Source of the DNA: Candidatus Rifleibacteriota bacterium
GTDB lineage: Bacteria > UBP17 > UBA6191 > JACPRK01
Assembly: GCA_016213865.1 (NCBI GenBank)
Contig: JACQZL010000084.1
Coordinates: 1-21,928, forward strand
DNA length: 21,928 bases
Direction: 5' to 3'
This document shows, piece after piece, positions 14,901-21,735 of the stretch. Each line of letters starts with the position of its first letter. Position 1 is the first letter of the stretch. The translations under genes were made by a program, and so were the position numbers. The notes below the pieces were generated by a model that was not told the DNA's origin, searched no databases, and saw only the letters and a list, made by a program, of their open reading frames with translations.

Positions 14901-15913
14901 GCCCATCCCCGACGGCGGCCGTGGCCAGCTTCATTGCGCCGAGCGCCGGCACGTACCGCTTCGAGCTGACGGTGACCGATCGGCGCAACGGTGCCAGCGA
15001 ACCCGAGGATATCGCGTGCGTGGTCCTGGCGCCGGCCCAGAGCATGCCCCGCCTGCGTCTGGTGGCCTCGGCCTCGACGGTGACGACCACCGGCGAGGAT
15101 GCGGGAGAGGCGATCCAGGAAGGCCGTCGCAACAGTCTGCGAGTGCTGGTGTCGCCAACCGTGACCCCGGTGGTGACGCTCACCGCGACGGTGGATCCGG
15201 GGCTGCGGTACAAGCTCGATTGGACGCAGGTCGACGGTCCGACCGTGGTCTTGACGCGCAACGGCGAGACCGACACGACGGCGACCCAGGTCCAGACGAC
15301 CTTCAGTCCCACCACCTCCCGCGTGCACGAGTTCCAGGCCCTCCTGACGCTGCTCGACTCCAACGGAGCGGCAACCGGAGTGCGGGTGTCACGGCGGATC
15401 CGCGTCATCGTCGATACGCCCGAGAGCCAGGTGCCCACCGCGGTCGTCCAGCCCATCACGCAGCCGGCCCCCCTCGACGGCACGGACGCTCAGCGCCGCG
15501 TCACCCTGGACGGGCGAGGTTCGACCGGGACGACCACCGCGGGCCAGCAACTCAGCTACGTCTGGGAGCAGCTCTCCGGTCCGGAGGTTGAGATCGAGAA
15601 CCCGTATTCGGCCCTGACCCGCTTCGTTGCCCCGCGTCACGACGACAATCTGCCCCGCCACTACGTCTTCGCCCTGTATGTGGACACGGGCGCCGACCGC
15701 AGCGAGCCGTTCATCGTGCAGGTGGCCCAGCAGGGCCAGGCAGCGAGCGCCCCGATCGTCAGCGACCTGGGCGGTGTTGGTGGAGGCGGCGGCGGCTGCG
15801 CTCTGGACAGGATGGCGGGCACGGCCACCACGGGCTCGCTCGACCTGACCCTCTACGCCTTGCTGCTGATGGGACTTCTCCAAAGGCGCAGGCTCGAGGC
15901 CGCGGCTCGGTAA
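8990..15913 (+). CDS. Giant NHL-propeller / Ig-like / IPT / PKD surface protein with C-terminal sorting signal
   Basis: This is a 2307-residue protein; AAGGAG lies about 9 nt before ATG 8990. It has an N-terminal export signal (ILWLAVALLSVVCSPAALA). Residues about 46-404 hold six NHL-type blades (VLGQPNF...DGTRLFVADQYNNRVLIWN). About 405-717 are three Ig-like repeats like those of the gene at 1-1880. About 719-1177 are four tandem repeats of about 115 residues (LAFGALSAP...GQTFNAAVVVTNLG), CARDB-like. About 1178-1360 are two IPT/TIG-like domains. About 1362-2250 are roughly eight PKD/REJ-like domains (LDGSGS...YHWSL). The end is a tripartite tail: GGGGGGC (Cys2270), a hydrophobic segment and QRRR. 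It resembles the MYXO-CTERM, JDVT-CTERM and GlyGly-CTERM sorting signals, but the exact class is not assignable. It is probably displayed at the cell surface; ligand unknown. Confidence 0.9.
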   Translation: MRAIRFTDCETCGSDAGRRAARLRAPILWLAVALLSVVCSPAALALGNGQAAGLVLGQPNFTTSTLGGGAAGMSLPYGVSSDGTHFFVGDVLNNRVLIWNRMPTAAGTPADVVVGQPDLVTTAPGLEADRLYYPYGVSSDGTRLFVADQYNNRVLIWNRIPTADGVPADVVLGQPSFLAGGANIPARGAATLSLPTGVFCDGTRLFVADTQNNRVLIWNTVPTLSGTPADVVVGQPNFETGSPNSPNCNAQTLHVPSAVYSDGTRLFVSDFGNNRVLIWNVIPTNHGQSADLVLGQSDFAGLAPNNPSLGAGTLNGPHGLFFDGTSLSVADLHNNRVLLWTGLPTVNKQPANFVLGQAGFASGLANSPALGAASLFGPSNVYFAGGRLFIADYSNNRVTSHQLQPTVALAYNRPGTAFPAGPLTISATFSEVLATVPTVAVDGQGTANDVAPTAMSPTANPLVWTFAATLVSGADGLATVTIANGRSNAGYENAAATNATFTVDATGPVATLAFTRGPAVLGAGALSLTATFDEATVTQPTLAVTAGAEFFNAPVLRQVSATVFAFDLTVGATATAQAGSPYSLTLSGASDALGNAQAQTVVNGTVDTVAPPAPVLSFSRGPGFVGSGPLTVTADFVEPLLSTVDPVLTFSGAAATAGNFSTLTPVAARVSPTRFVYDVTVQGALPPAGAAYSATVAGGQDLGGNVQAPAVQNGTVQAPATLAFGALSAPANVSLGQTFNAAVVVTNLGGATAVITSTALTFSGAGMTATPAAGNVTTLAGGASSTLSFTVTAALTATPGVHEATLAVAARDDSSGADASKVLALAPGINVETQSALAFGTFTAPSFVLQGQTFNASVVVTNSGQARVNITSAALTFLPGGLTATPVGSNPSSLDGGQSATFNFEVKVALDAPAGTHTPSLAVTAVDANSEADASQFENLSPTVTVQALATLSFGPLSAPAKVSQGQTFSAAVVVTNQGQQTARITSTALTFSGTGLTASPSQGNATTLAGGVSATFNFSVTAAGDALAGAHLATLAVLAADPDSGADVSATQSLSPGVTVETPAALAFSELTAPADLAPGQTITVSVAVTNLGQAIADVVSTALTFSGSGLTATPSQANATAVAGGGSATFSFSVTAAPTATVGAHTPTLAVTAKDRNSDANVDKTQTLSPALTVREAGVPFISSGATAPIVNDVATAITLAGGGFTGVTAVRLGDPAHTVLTGLQVRDDANLSATVPRGVLAGDWDVVLTRPAGDVTVAGFKLTVTPGISLVVSVTPRLATPDTATAITLTGSGFTGATVVTLDDGTRTPLTNLRVIDDGTLTATLPAGLALGTYDFLVTTPRGTGSAGSARVTVGAGPVAAAGGDLERLVTQTVNLDGSGSTGPAGEALVYHWSLTSLPAGSQVTSGSLSDNNTSTAARPSFVPDRKGTYVLSLVVNVGGLNSAPDTVNVNIGNSTPVAVIAALPAGSVGVAMVLDGRGSSDANVEDVLTYRWSFLSVPQGSSVTAGSISPNNTISASRPSFTPDLAGSYRVALVVDDGTASSVRVEATAQVTGQGNQVPTADLQISALTGGPRLVELDGSGSRAFTPPDGNRIVTYAWSLVQKPAQAAAFSATTARARYEARVQGTYQFSLTVTDQASQTATATKSIVVDDVKPRVHLEDHLVVILPRTGAPAGLVTTAIVQLDGRLSDDANGDTISYRWSVVSAPVATSGLIPQAELTSPVATLHFPTDLDPTNTFLLGAGSYVVRLTVSDGDEAESDEFEITALDPLVLLPWADAGVNETYLVRFLSPGVIAETVPDPTVAGGVNNLRDFVRLDGHESVDPRGRTLTYRWSVARDSQGNPLIPTGAQVPVLAGATTHLPTFVPSVEGPYTFELIVNNGAFDSRRDRVTVTILSAEAQNHRPHPELVVEDLAHADPRTPLDALRSFTVGDTVQLNASTSSDRDAEDRTSGLRYQWRQLEGESVTLSPSPTAAVASFIAPSAGTYRFELTVTDRRNGASEPEDIACVVLAPAQSMPRLRLVASASTVTTTGEDAGEAIQEGRRNSLRVLVSPTVTPVVTLTATVDPGLRYKLDWTQVDGPTVVLTRNGETDTTATQVQTTFSPTTSRVHEFQALLTLLDSNGAATGVRVSRRIRVIVDTPESQVPTAVVQPITQPAPLDGTDAQRRVTLDGRGSTGTTTAGQQLSYVWEQLSGPEVEIENPYSALTRFVAPRHDDNLPRHYVFALYVDTGADRSEPFIVQVAQQGQAASAPIVSDLGGVGGGGGGCALDRMAGTATTGSLDLTLYALLLMGLLQRRRLEAAAR

Positions 15914-15937
15914 CCAAAGTCGGCTGTGACTCCAAGT

Positions 15938-15992
15938 GAGGCGGCGCCTCGAAGCTATCCAGACCGTTGGTGGCTCCTCGAGGCGCCGCCTC
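15938..15992 (+). promoter_or_regulatory. 15-bp inverted repeat with alternative folds before the first peroxidase gene
   Basis: GAGGCGGCGCCTCGA (15938-15952) and TCGAGGCGCCGCCTC (15978-15992) are perfect inverted copies separated by 25 nt. Each arm can also fold alone: GAGGC-GGC-GCCTC on the left, TCGAGGC-GCC-GCCTCGA on the right. One long hairpin and two short ones are therefore mutually exclusive. The block lies between the giant gene's stop and the peroxidase ribosome site near 16003. No T run follows. It may be an attenuator-like or protein-binding site. Confidence 0.5.
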
Positions 15993-16016
15993 GACTCTGA
16001 AAAAGGCAGGTTCGAA

Positions 16017-18551
16017 ATGACGCACTCCCCCTCCCGTCAAGGGCTCCCGGCACACTTCCTTCGTCTCGCAGTGCTTCTGGTCGGGCTAGCGTGGCTCTGC
16101 GCGCCCGCGCGGGCGGGCTCCCGCGTCAAGACGCTGCAGGGCGTGGTCATTCCCCCGCCGTCCAATCTGGCAACCTACGTCCGGAACCAGACGGCGGCGA
16201 TCCAGCTCGGCAAGGCCTTCTTCTGGGACATGCAGGTGGGAAGCGACGGCATCCAGGCCTGCGCAAGCTGCCACTACCAGGCGGGTGCGGACATCCGTCA
16301 CAAGAACCAGGTGAATCCGGGTCTGAGGAACAGTACACCGGATCGGACCTTCCAGAAGTGGGCGCCGAACGTCCTGATCAAGAAGGGGGACTTCCCCGTC
16401 ACGACCAATGAAGTGGTGGGGTCTCAGGGGACCTTCCAGTCCGTCTTCACGAGTGTCACCAGCGGCAGCGCCGTGGACGGCCGTACGCCCACGACCGACC
16501 CCGACGGGTTCCGGGTCGCAGGCCAGAACACCCGACGAGTGACGGCCCGGAACTCGCCCTCCGCGGTCAATGCGGTTTTCAACTCTTTTCAGTTCTGGGA
16601 CGGCCGGGCGAACAACACGTTCAACGGCACCAACCCGTCGGGCCCGGGAGCCGGGACCTATCCGATCGTCTCGAATGCGACCGGGACCCTGACCACCGTC
16701 AATGTGAGCATCTTCAACGCCGGTCTGGCTTCCCAGGCGACGGGGCCTCCGTTGGCCGACGAGATGTCCTGGGCCGGGCGGACCTGGCCCGACATCGGCA
16801 AGAAGATGCTGACCCTGAGGCCGCTGGCCAAGCAGAAGGTCTCTCCGACGGACAGTGTTCTGGGTGCCCTGGCCGCGCCGACCACGGGCTTGACGACGAG
16901 CTACCTGGCGTTGATTCAGGAGGCCTTCGAGCCTGCATGGTGGAGCTCGGCCGAGAGTGTCGTCGTGCTGGGCAGGACCTGCACCCAGGTGGAAGCGAAC
17001 TTTCCGCTCTTCTGGGGACTGGCCATCCATCTGTACGAGGCGACCCTGATCGCCGACCAGACCCCCTTCGACCGGTTCGACACGGGCGACCTGACCGCCC
17101 TGACCATCGCCCAGCAGAACGGCCTCTTCCTGTTCAATGAAAGGGCCAATTGCAGGAACTGCCACGGCGGCCCCCTGCTCTCCGATGCCATGGGCGGCGG
17201 CATCCCTGACCCTGTCAGCTCGTTCGACAACATCGGAGTCAGACCGGCTTCCGACGATGTCGGGGCGCAGGCGGTCTTCGGCGCCGGATTCGAGGGCGCG
17301 TTCAAGGTCCCCGCGCTGCGCAACGTCGAGCTGACCTGGCCCTACTTCCACAACGGCGGCATGGAGACCCTCGATCAGGTGATCGACTTCTACAACCGGG
17401 GAGGGGACGTCGCCAACACGAGCATCTCCCCACTGGGTTTGACGACTCAGGAAAGGTCCGACCTCAAAGCGTTCCTGCTAGCCCTCACCGACGAGCGCGT
17501 GCGCTGGGAGTCGGCGCCCTTCGACCATCCGGAGTTGTTGCTTCCCCATGGTCAGGCAGGGAACACCAACTGGTTGTCGGGTGTCGGCGGGCTCGGGGCC
17601 CCGGACGGCTTCGTGACTCTTCCTGCCGTGGGCGCCGGCGGCAGGGCCGCCGCGGGGCTGCCGCCACTCAAGGCCTTCTCGACCCGGGCCAGGCCTCAGA
17701 CGGACGCCGATTTCGATCTGGATGGGGCCGGCGACATCACGATCTTCCGAGCCAGAAGCGGCATGTGGCATACCCTCCGCTCCAGCGACGGGTTGCCGAC
17801 GGCGGTGCAATGGGGCCAACTCCTGGATGAAGTGGTGCTCGCCGATTACGACGGCGACGGCAGGTTCGACCCATCCATCTTCCGGCCCTCGAAGGCGACC
17901 TGGTACATCCGCAACTCTTCAGACGGATCCCACAGGATGATGGAGTGGGGAGCGGCCAGTACCGATCCCGCCACCGCCGACGTCCCGGTCCCGGGTGATT
18001 ACGACGGGGACGACCAGGCTGACCTCGCGGTCTGGCGGCCCCAGACAGGCACCTGGTACATCCGCCGCTCCTCCGACGGTGGGCACAGGATGGTCCAGTA
18101 CGGGTCGGGGAGCTCTCCCTTCACTCGCGACCAGCCGGTTCCCGCCGATTACGACGGCGACGGGACGACCGATATCGCAATCTGGCGGACCGCCACCGGG
18201 ACCTGGTACATCCGGCGCTCCTCGGACGGCAAGGAGACGGTGACCCAGTGGGGAGCCGTCAGCGACGAGGTGGTCCCGGGCGACTACGACGGCGATGGCA
18301 AGGCGGACCTCGCGGTCTGGAGGCCCGGCGGTGGGACCTGGTACGTCTTGCGGTCCTCCGACAGGGGCAACACCCAGGAGCACTGGGGAGCCTCGACCGA
18401 CATCCCGGTCCCATTGGACTTCGACGGTGACGGCAAGACGGACCTTGCGGTCTGGAGGCCAACCACGGGGAACTGGTACATCCTGCGTTCCTCCGACAAG
18501 GTCCAGGTTCAGCGGGAGTGGGGGATTCTGGAAGACGAGCCACTGGAGTGA
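16017..18551 (+). CDS. Diheme cytochrome c peroxidase-type protein fused to six FG-GAP-like repeats (1)
   Basis: This is an 844-residue protein. ATG 16017 has AAGGCAGG upstream and starts a Sec signal (cleavage near ARA-33). Residues about 40-555 are a diheme peroxidase/MauG-family domain. The N-terminal heme motif is CASCH (Cys82-His86) and the second is CRNCH (Cys379-His383). The typical segment YFHNGGMETLDQVIDFYNRGG contains Met449. The gap between the two hemes is about 300 residues, longer than in classic bacterial peroxidases. Residues about 562-844 are six repeats of about 45 residues built on DYDGDGKADLAVWRP and GTWYIRRSSDG, FG-GAP/VCBS-like Ca-binding propeller modules. By family, the domain reduces peroxide or oxidises a partner with its two hemes. 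The repeats suggest extracellular binding. It is the tandem paralogue of the next gene. Confidence 0.9.
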   Translation: MTHSPSRQGLPAHFLRLAVLLVGLAWLCAPARAGSRVKTLQGVVIPPPSNLATYVRNQTAAIQLGKAFFWDMQVGSDGIQACASCHYQAGADIRHKNQVNPGLRNSTPDRTFQKWAPNVLIKKGDFPVTTNEVVGSQGTFQSVFTSVTSGSAVDGRTPTTDPDGFRVAGQNTRRVTARNSPSAVNAVFNSFQFWDGRANNTFNGTNPSGPGAGTYPIVSNATGTLTTVNVSIFNAGLASQATGPPLADEMSWAGRTWPDIGKKMLTLRPLAKQKVSPTDSVLGALAAPTTGLTTSYLALIQEAFEPAWWSSAESVVVLGRTCTQVEANFPLFWGLAIHLYEATLIADQTPFDRFDTGDLTALTIAQQNGLFLFNERANCRNCHGGPLLSDAMGGGIPDPVSSFDNIGVRPASDDVGAQAVFGAGFEGAFKVPALRNVELTWPYFHNGGMETLDQVIDFYNRGGDVANTSISPLGLTTQERSDLKAFLLALTDERVRWESAPFDHPELLLPHGQAGNTNWLSGVGGLGAPDGFVTLPAVGAGGRAAAGLPPLKAFSTRARPQTDADFDLDGAGDITIFRARSGMWHTLRSSDGLPTAVQWGQLLDEVVLADYDGDGRFDPSIFRPSKATWYIRNSSDGSHRMMEWGAASTDPATADVPVPGDYDGDDQADLAVWRPQTGTWYIRRSSDGGHRMVQYGSGSSPFTRDQPVPADYDGDGTTDIAIWRTATGTWYIRRSSDGKETVTQWGAVSDEVVPGDYDGDGKADLAVWRPGGGTWYVLRSSDRGNTQEHWGASTDIPVPLDFDGDGKTDLAVWRPTTGNWYILRSSDKVQVQREWGILEDEPLE

Positions 18552-18607
18552 TCCGAGCGCAAACGGACCGGGGTGCGGGCAGCGGCCTCACCCGAATGTC
18601 CCCGATT

Positions 18608-18612
18608 GGAGG
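18608..18612 (+). promoter_or_regulatory. Shine-Dalgarno GGAGG that decides the second peroxidase start
   Basis: GGAGG touches the ATG at 18613 directly, too close to serve it. It lies 9 nt from the in-frame GTG at 18622, a normal distance. This favours GTG 18622 as the start. The two starts differ by only three residues. Confidence 0.55.
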
Positions 18613-18621
18613 ATGCCGGCA

Positions 18622-21147
18622 GTGAAACCAGGAACGATCTCGAGAGCAATCCTCGGGTTGATGGTCGCTTCCCTCTGGGTGGCCAGCTACCCTCCCGCTT
18701 CATGGGCCCAGTTCGTCAACGTTGCGAGGGGACTTCAGGGGGTCGCGGTTCCCAGGCCTTCCAACCTGGCCACCTACGTTCGGGACGAGGCGGCCGCAAT
18801 CAAGCTCGGCAAGGCCCTCTTCTGGGACATGCAGGTGGGAAGCGACGGCATCCAGGCCTGCGCGAGCTGCCACTTCCAGGCCGGTGCGGACGTCCGCTTC
18901 AAGAACCAGGTGAACCCGGGCTCGAGAGCGAGCACTCCCGACACCACCTACCAGATGTTGGGCCCGAACGCCTTGCTCCGAAAGACCCACTTCCCCGTCA
19001 CCACCAACGACGTCGTGGGGTCGCAGGGGACCTTCCGGGCCGACTTCGCGGGCATCGTTCCCGGCAGCTCCGTGGATGCTCGCGTTCCGGCGGCCGACTC
19101 CGACGGCTTTCGCGTCTTGGACCAGAACCTGCGCCGAGTCACCTCAAGGAATGCGCCCACCACGATCAACGCGGTCTTCAGTTGGGTCACTTTCCTGGAC
19201 GGGCGGGCCAACCACGTCTTCAACGGCACCTCGCCCAGCGGCCCGGGCAATCCGGCCTATCTCCCGTTCTCCAATGCGACCGGGACTCTCTCTCAAGTGA
19301 CTGTGGCCATCACGAGCGCCAGCCTGGCTTCCCAGGCGATGGGTCCCCCCCTGGTCGACGAGATGTCCTGGATCGGGCGGACCTGGCCCGAGATCGGAAG
19401 AAAGATGCTCAGCCTGACCCCGCTCGCCAAGCAGAAGGTCTCCGCGACGGACAGCGTCCTGGGCGTCCTGGCCGCGCCGACCACGGGCTTGACGACGAGC
19501 TACAGGGCCCTCATCGAGCAGGCCTTCGTTCCGTCGTGGTGGGACTCCGCCGAACCTGCCGTCGTCGACGGCAAGACCTACACCCAGATGGAAGCCAACT
19601 TCCCCCTCTTCTGGGGACTGGCGATCCAGCTCTACGAGGCCACCCTGATCTCCGATCAGACCCCGTTCGACCAGTTCATGGCGGGGAACCAGACGGCCCT
19701 GACCGAACAGCAGCAGCGCGGCCTCACCATGTTCAACGTGCGGGCGGGGTGTGCCGCCTGTCACGGAGGCCCCTTGCTGGGCGATGCAGCGGAGCCGCCT
19801 CCGGCGTCACCGTTCTACAACATCGGCGTCACGCCCCCCTCTCACGACATCGGTGCCGCGGCGGTCTTCGGCGTCGGTCTGGAGGCCGCGTTCAAGGTCC
19901 CCGGCCTGCGGAATGTCGAGCTGACCGGCCCGTACTTCCACAACGGCGGCATGGCAACTCTCGACGAGGTACTCGAGTTCTACGACAGGGGAGGAGACTT
20001 CCCCAACAACAACATCGTGCCCCTCCGCCTGGCTCCCCAGGAAGAGGCCGATCTGATGGCCTTCTTGAGGTCGCTGACCGACGAGCGGGTCCGATGGGAG
20101 TCGGCACCCTTCGATCACCCGGAGCTGGTGATCCCCAATGGTCACGCTGGAAACGGCGCCTGGGTGGCAGGCGCCACCGAGCTCGGGGCCCTGGACAGCT
20201 ATCTGACCCTCCCGGCCGTGGGCGCCGGCGGCCGCGCCGCCGCCGGACTGCCTCCGCTTCAGCCCTTCCTCAGCGGCGCCAAGTACAAGACAGCCGGGGA
20301 CTTCGACTTGGACGGGCGCAGCGAGCACACAGTCTGGCGCCCGAGCAACGGCACCTGGTACACCGTTCGTTCGTCCGACGGGGGCGCGAGCATGCTGCAA
20401 TGGGGAGACTCGAATGACCTGCCGGTCCCCGAAGACTACGACGGTGACGGAAGGGTCGATCGGGCGGTCTGGCGCCCCGCGGACGGGAACTGGTACATCC
20501 TCCGGTCCTCCGACGGGGGCCAGACCACCGTCCCGTGGGGGACAGGAACCGCCTTTGCCACCCCCGACGTTCCGGTCCCGGCCGATTTTGACGGGGATGG
20601 GCTCGCGGACCTCGCCGTGTGGCGGCCTTCCAATGGGACCTGGTACGTTCGCTGTTCGTCCGACGGGAGTCACACGGTCGTCCAGTACGGGACGGGCACC
20701 TACCTTGCCGAACCCGACGTCCCGATCCCGGCGGATTACGACGGCGATGGGAAAGCGGACTTCGCGGTCTGGCGGCCCTCGACTGGGACCTGGTACATCT
20801 ACCGCCACACCGACCGGACGGAGAGCGCCCACCAGTGGGGGACCCCGGGCGACAAGCCCGTGACCGGGGATTACGACGGCGACGGGACGACGGACCTCGC
20901 GGTCTGGCGACCCTCGAATGGGAACTGGTACATCCGCCGGTCCTCCGACCTGCTGGTCACCCGGGAGCAGTGGGGGGCCCCGACCGACACGCCGGTCGCT
21001 GCCGACTTCGACGGCGACGGAAAGTCGGACCTCGTGGTCTGGCGACCTTCGTCGGGCAGGTGGTACGTGCTCCGCTCCTCCGACCAGGTCCACACGCAGT
21101 ATGACTGGGGGACCGACGGTGACGTGCCGCTGACCAGACAACCCTGA
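18622..21147 (+). CDS. Diheme cytochrome c peroxidase-type protein fused to six FG-GAP-like repeats (2)
   Basis: This is an 841-residue paralogue of the preceding gene, 70 bp downstream and probably co-transcribed. GTG 18622 is preferred on Shine-Dalgarno spacing; ATG 18613 is the alternative. A Sec signal follows (ILGLMVASLWVASYPPASWA-Q). The first heme motif is CASCH (Cys80-His84) and the second CAACH (Cys377-His381), with the family segment YFHNGGMATLDEVLEFYDRGG. Conserved blocks such as LFWDMQVGSDGIQACASCH and PAVGAGGRAAAGLPPL match the first copy almost exactly, indicating tandem duplication. Residues about 556-841 are six FG-GAP-like repeats (DYDGDGKADFAVWRPSTGTW). The frame is open upstream to 18295, but that part overlaps the previous gene out of frame and is not coding. 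Both hemes and the probable Met ligand are kept, so both copies look functional. Confidence 0.9.
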   Translation: MKPGTISRAILGLMVASLWVASYPPASWAQFVNVARGLQGVAVPRPSNLATYVRDEAAAIKLGKALFWDMQVGSDGIQACASCHFQAGADVRFKNQVNPGSRASTPDTTYQMLGPNALLRKTHFPVTTNDVVGSQGTFRADFAGIVPGSSVDARVPAADSDGFRVLDQNLRRVTSRNAPTTINAVFSWVTFLDGRANHVFNGTSPSGPGNPAYLPFSNATGTLSQVTVAITSASLASQAMGPPLVDEMSWIGRTWPEIGRKMLSLTPLAKQKVSATDSVLGVLAAPTTGLTTSYRALIEQAFVPSWWDSAEPAVVDGKTYTQMEANFPLFWGLAIQLYEATLISDQTPFDQFMAGNQTALTEQQQRGLTMFNVRAGCAACHGGPLLGDAAEPPPASPFYNIGVTPPSHDIGAAAVFGVGLEAAFKVPGLRNVELTGPYFHNGGMATLDEVLEFYDRGGDFPNNNIVPLRLAPQEEADLMAFLRSLTDERVRWESAPFDHPELVIPNGHAGNGAWVAGATELGALDSYLTLPAVGAGGRAAAGLPPLQPFLSGAKYKTAGDFDLDGRSEHTVWRPSNGTWYTVRSSDGGASMLQWGDSNDLPVPEDYDGDGRVDRAVWRPADGNWYILRSSDGGQTTVPWGTGTAFATPDVPVPADFDGDGLADLAVWRPSNGTWYVRCSSDGSHTVVQYGTGTYLAEPDVPIPADYDGDGKADFAVWRPSTGTWYIYRHTDRTESAHQWGTPGDKPVTGDYDGDGTTDLAVWRPSNGNWYIRRSSDLLVTREQWGAPTDTPVAADFDGDGKSDLVVWRPSSGRWYVLRSSDQVHTQYDWGTDGDVPLTRQP

Positions 21148-21191
21148 GAGCCCGTGAATCCACCGGCGATGTCGGTTGGAGAGAGGTGCGC

Positions 21192-21422
21192 GGGGGCTTG
21201 TCCTAATGGCATTAAATCGTGATGGTTCCCATCTCCTGCCATGGGTTTGCCGGCGAGGCCGCAAGGATGGCCACGCCAGAAGGTAGAAGCGGCTTCCAGC
21301 CGCTTTTTGGGCGGCCGGGCTCACGTCCGGCCCCGAGGAAGCGGCAAGATGCCGCTTCTATCCTACCGGTATCTGTCATGCCTCTCCTGGTGAGGGATCT
21401 AATGCCATTGGGCTTGGCCCCC
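21192..21422 (+). repeat. MITE-like element, copy B (231 bp)
   Basis: Same length and core orientation as copy A at 5308-5538, with scattered substitutions. The left end begins GGGGGCTTGTCCTAATGGCA and the right end finishes TGCCATTGGGCTTGGCCCCC. The tips match those of copy A only when inverted: A has GGGACAAGCCC where B has GGGCTTGTCC or GGGCTTGGCC. Immediately to the right is a GAGCGGT-N12-GCGGGCCACG segment that copy A has on its left in reverse. The core hairpins around AAGCGGC are intact. Non-coding and non-autonomous. Confidence 0.75.
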
Positions 21423-21472
21423 GATTGTAGAGCGGTTTCGCTCGTCTGGCGGGCCACGAGGGCCCGCGCTAC
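21423..21472 (+). repeat. Double-hairpin module abutting copy B
   Basis: GAGCG-GTTT-CGCTC and GCGGGCC-ACGAG-GGCCCGC are consecutive hairpins enclosed by TGTAG and CTACC. The layout mimics the core of the 231-bp element with different stems. A diverged inverted relative lies at about 5266-5307, left of copy A. Confidence 0.5.
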
Positions 21473-21503
21473 CTTCTTCGAGGCGACGGATTCCAGCCTC
21501 AAC

Positions 21504-21580
21504 AAAGGTAGAAGCGGCTTCCAGCCGCTTCAGACTCGGGCAACCGTACCTTGGAAGCGACAAGTTGCCGTTTGTACCTT
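21504..21580 (+). repeat. Solo, diverged core module of the repeat element
   Basis: It starts AAGGTAGAAGCGGCTTCCAG, as in the cores of copies A and B. It ends with a degenerate second hairpin and TGTACCTT, so AAGGTA and TACCTT bound it as an inverted repeat. It lacks the GGGGG/CCCCC terminal repeats, so this core module occurs independently of the full element. Confidence 0.6.
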
Positions 21581-21735
21581 GCGGACCGCCCAGCCCCCGG
21601 GTTGACGGCGGTGGTGCGACGCGTCAACACAGATCGGCGAAGCCATGTCGGAGGGAAGGACGCGCTCTGTCCGGTCTTCGTAGGCTTCTGACGCGTGCTA
21701 TGCCGATAACCGATGACTGAACGGGGGTCCGCCCG

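Larger units (their letters stand above)
21148..21735. other. Repeat-rich intergenic region
   Basis: This 588-bp stretch has no supported gene. It contains the second copy of the 231-bp element, then two further hairpin modules bounded by GTAG and CTAC-like ends, and a 155-bp spacer before the last gene. GACGCGT occurs twice in the spacer (about 21619 and 21691), meaning unknown. No clear intrinsic terminator follows the second peroxidase gene. Confidence 0.6.

Noticed and set aside
12692..15328. 878-codon open frame on the minus strand
   Set aside because: It is also antisense to the PKD-like part of the giant gene and has no domain, signal or ribosome site.
16017..17690. Rubber oxygenase (RoxA/RoxB) identity for the diheme proteins
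   Set aside because: RoxA-type enzymes are also diheme members of this superfamily, but I saw no RoxA-specific sequence beyond the general heme motifs. The general peroxidase/MauG call is safer.
18295..18612. Upstream extension of the second peroxidase frame
   Set aside because: It overlaps the FG-GAP coding sequence of the previous gene in another frame and lacks a signal peptide; the signal begins at 18613 or 18622.
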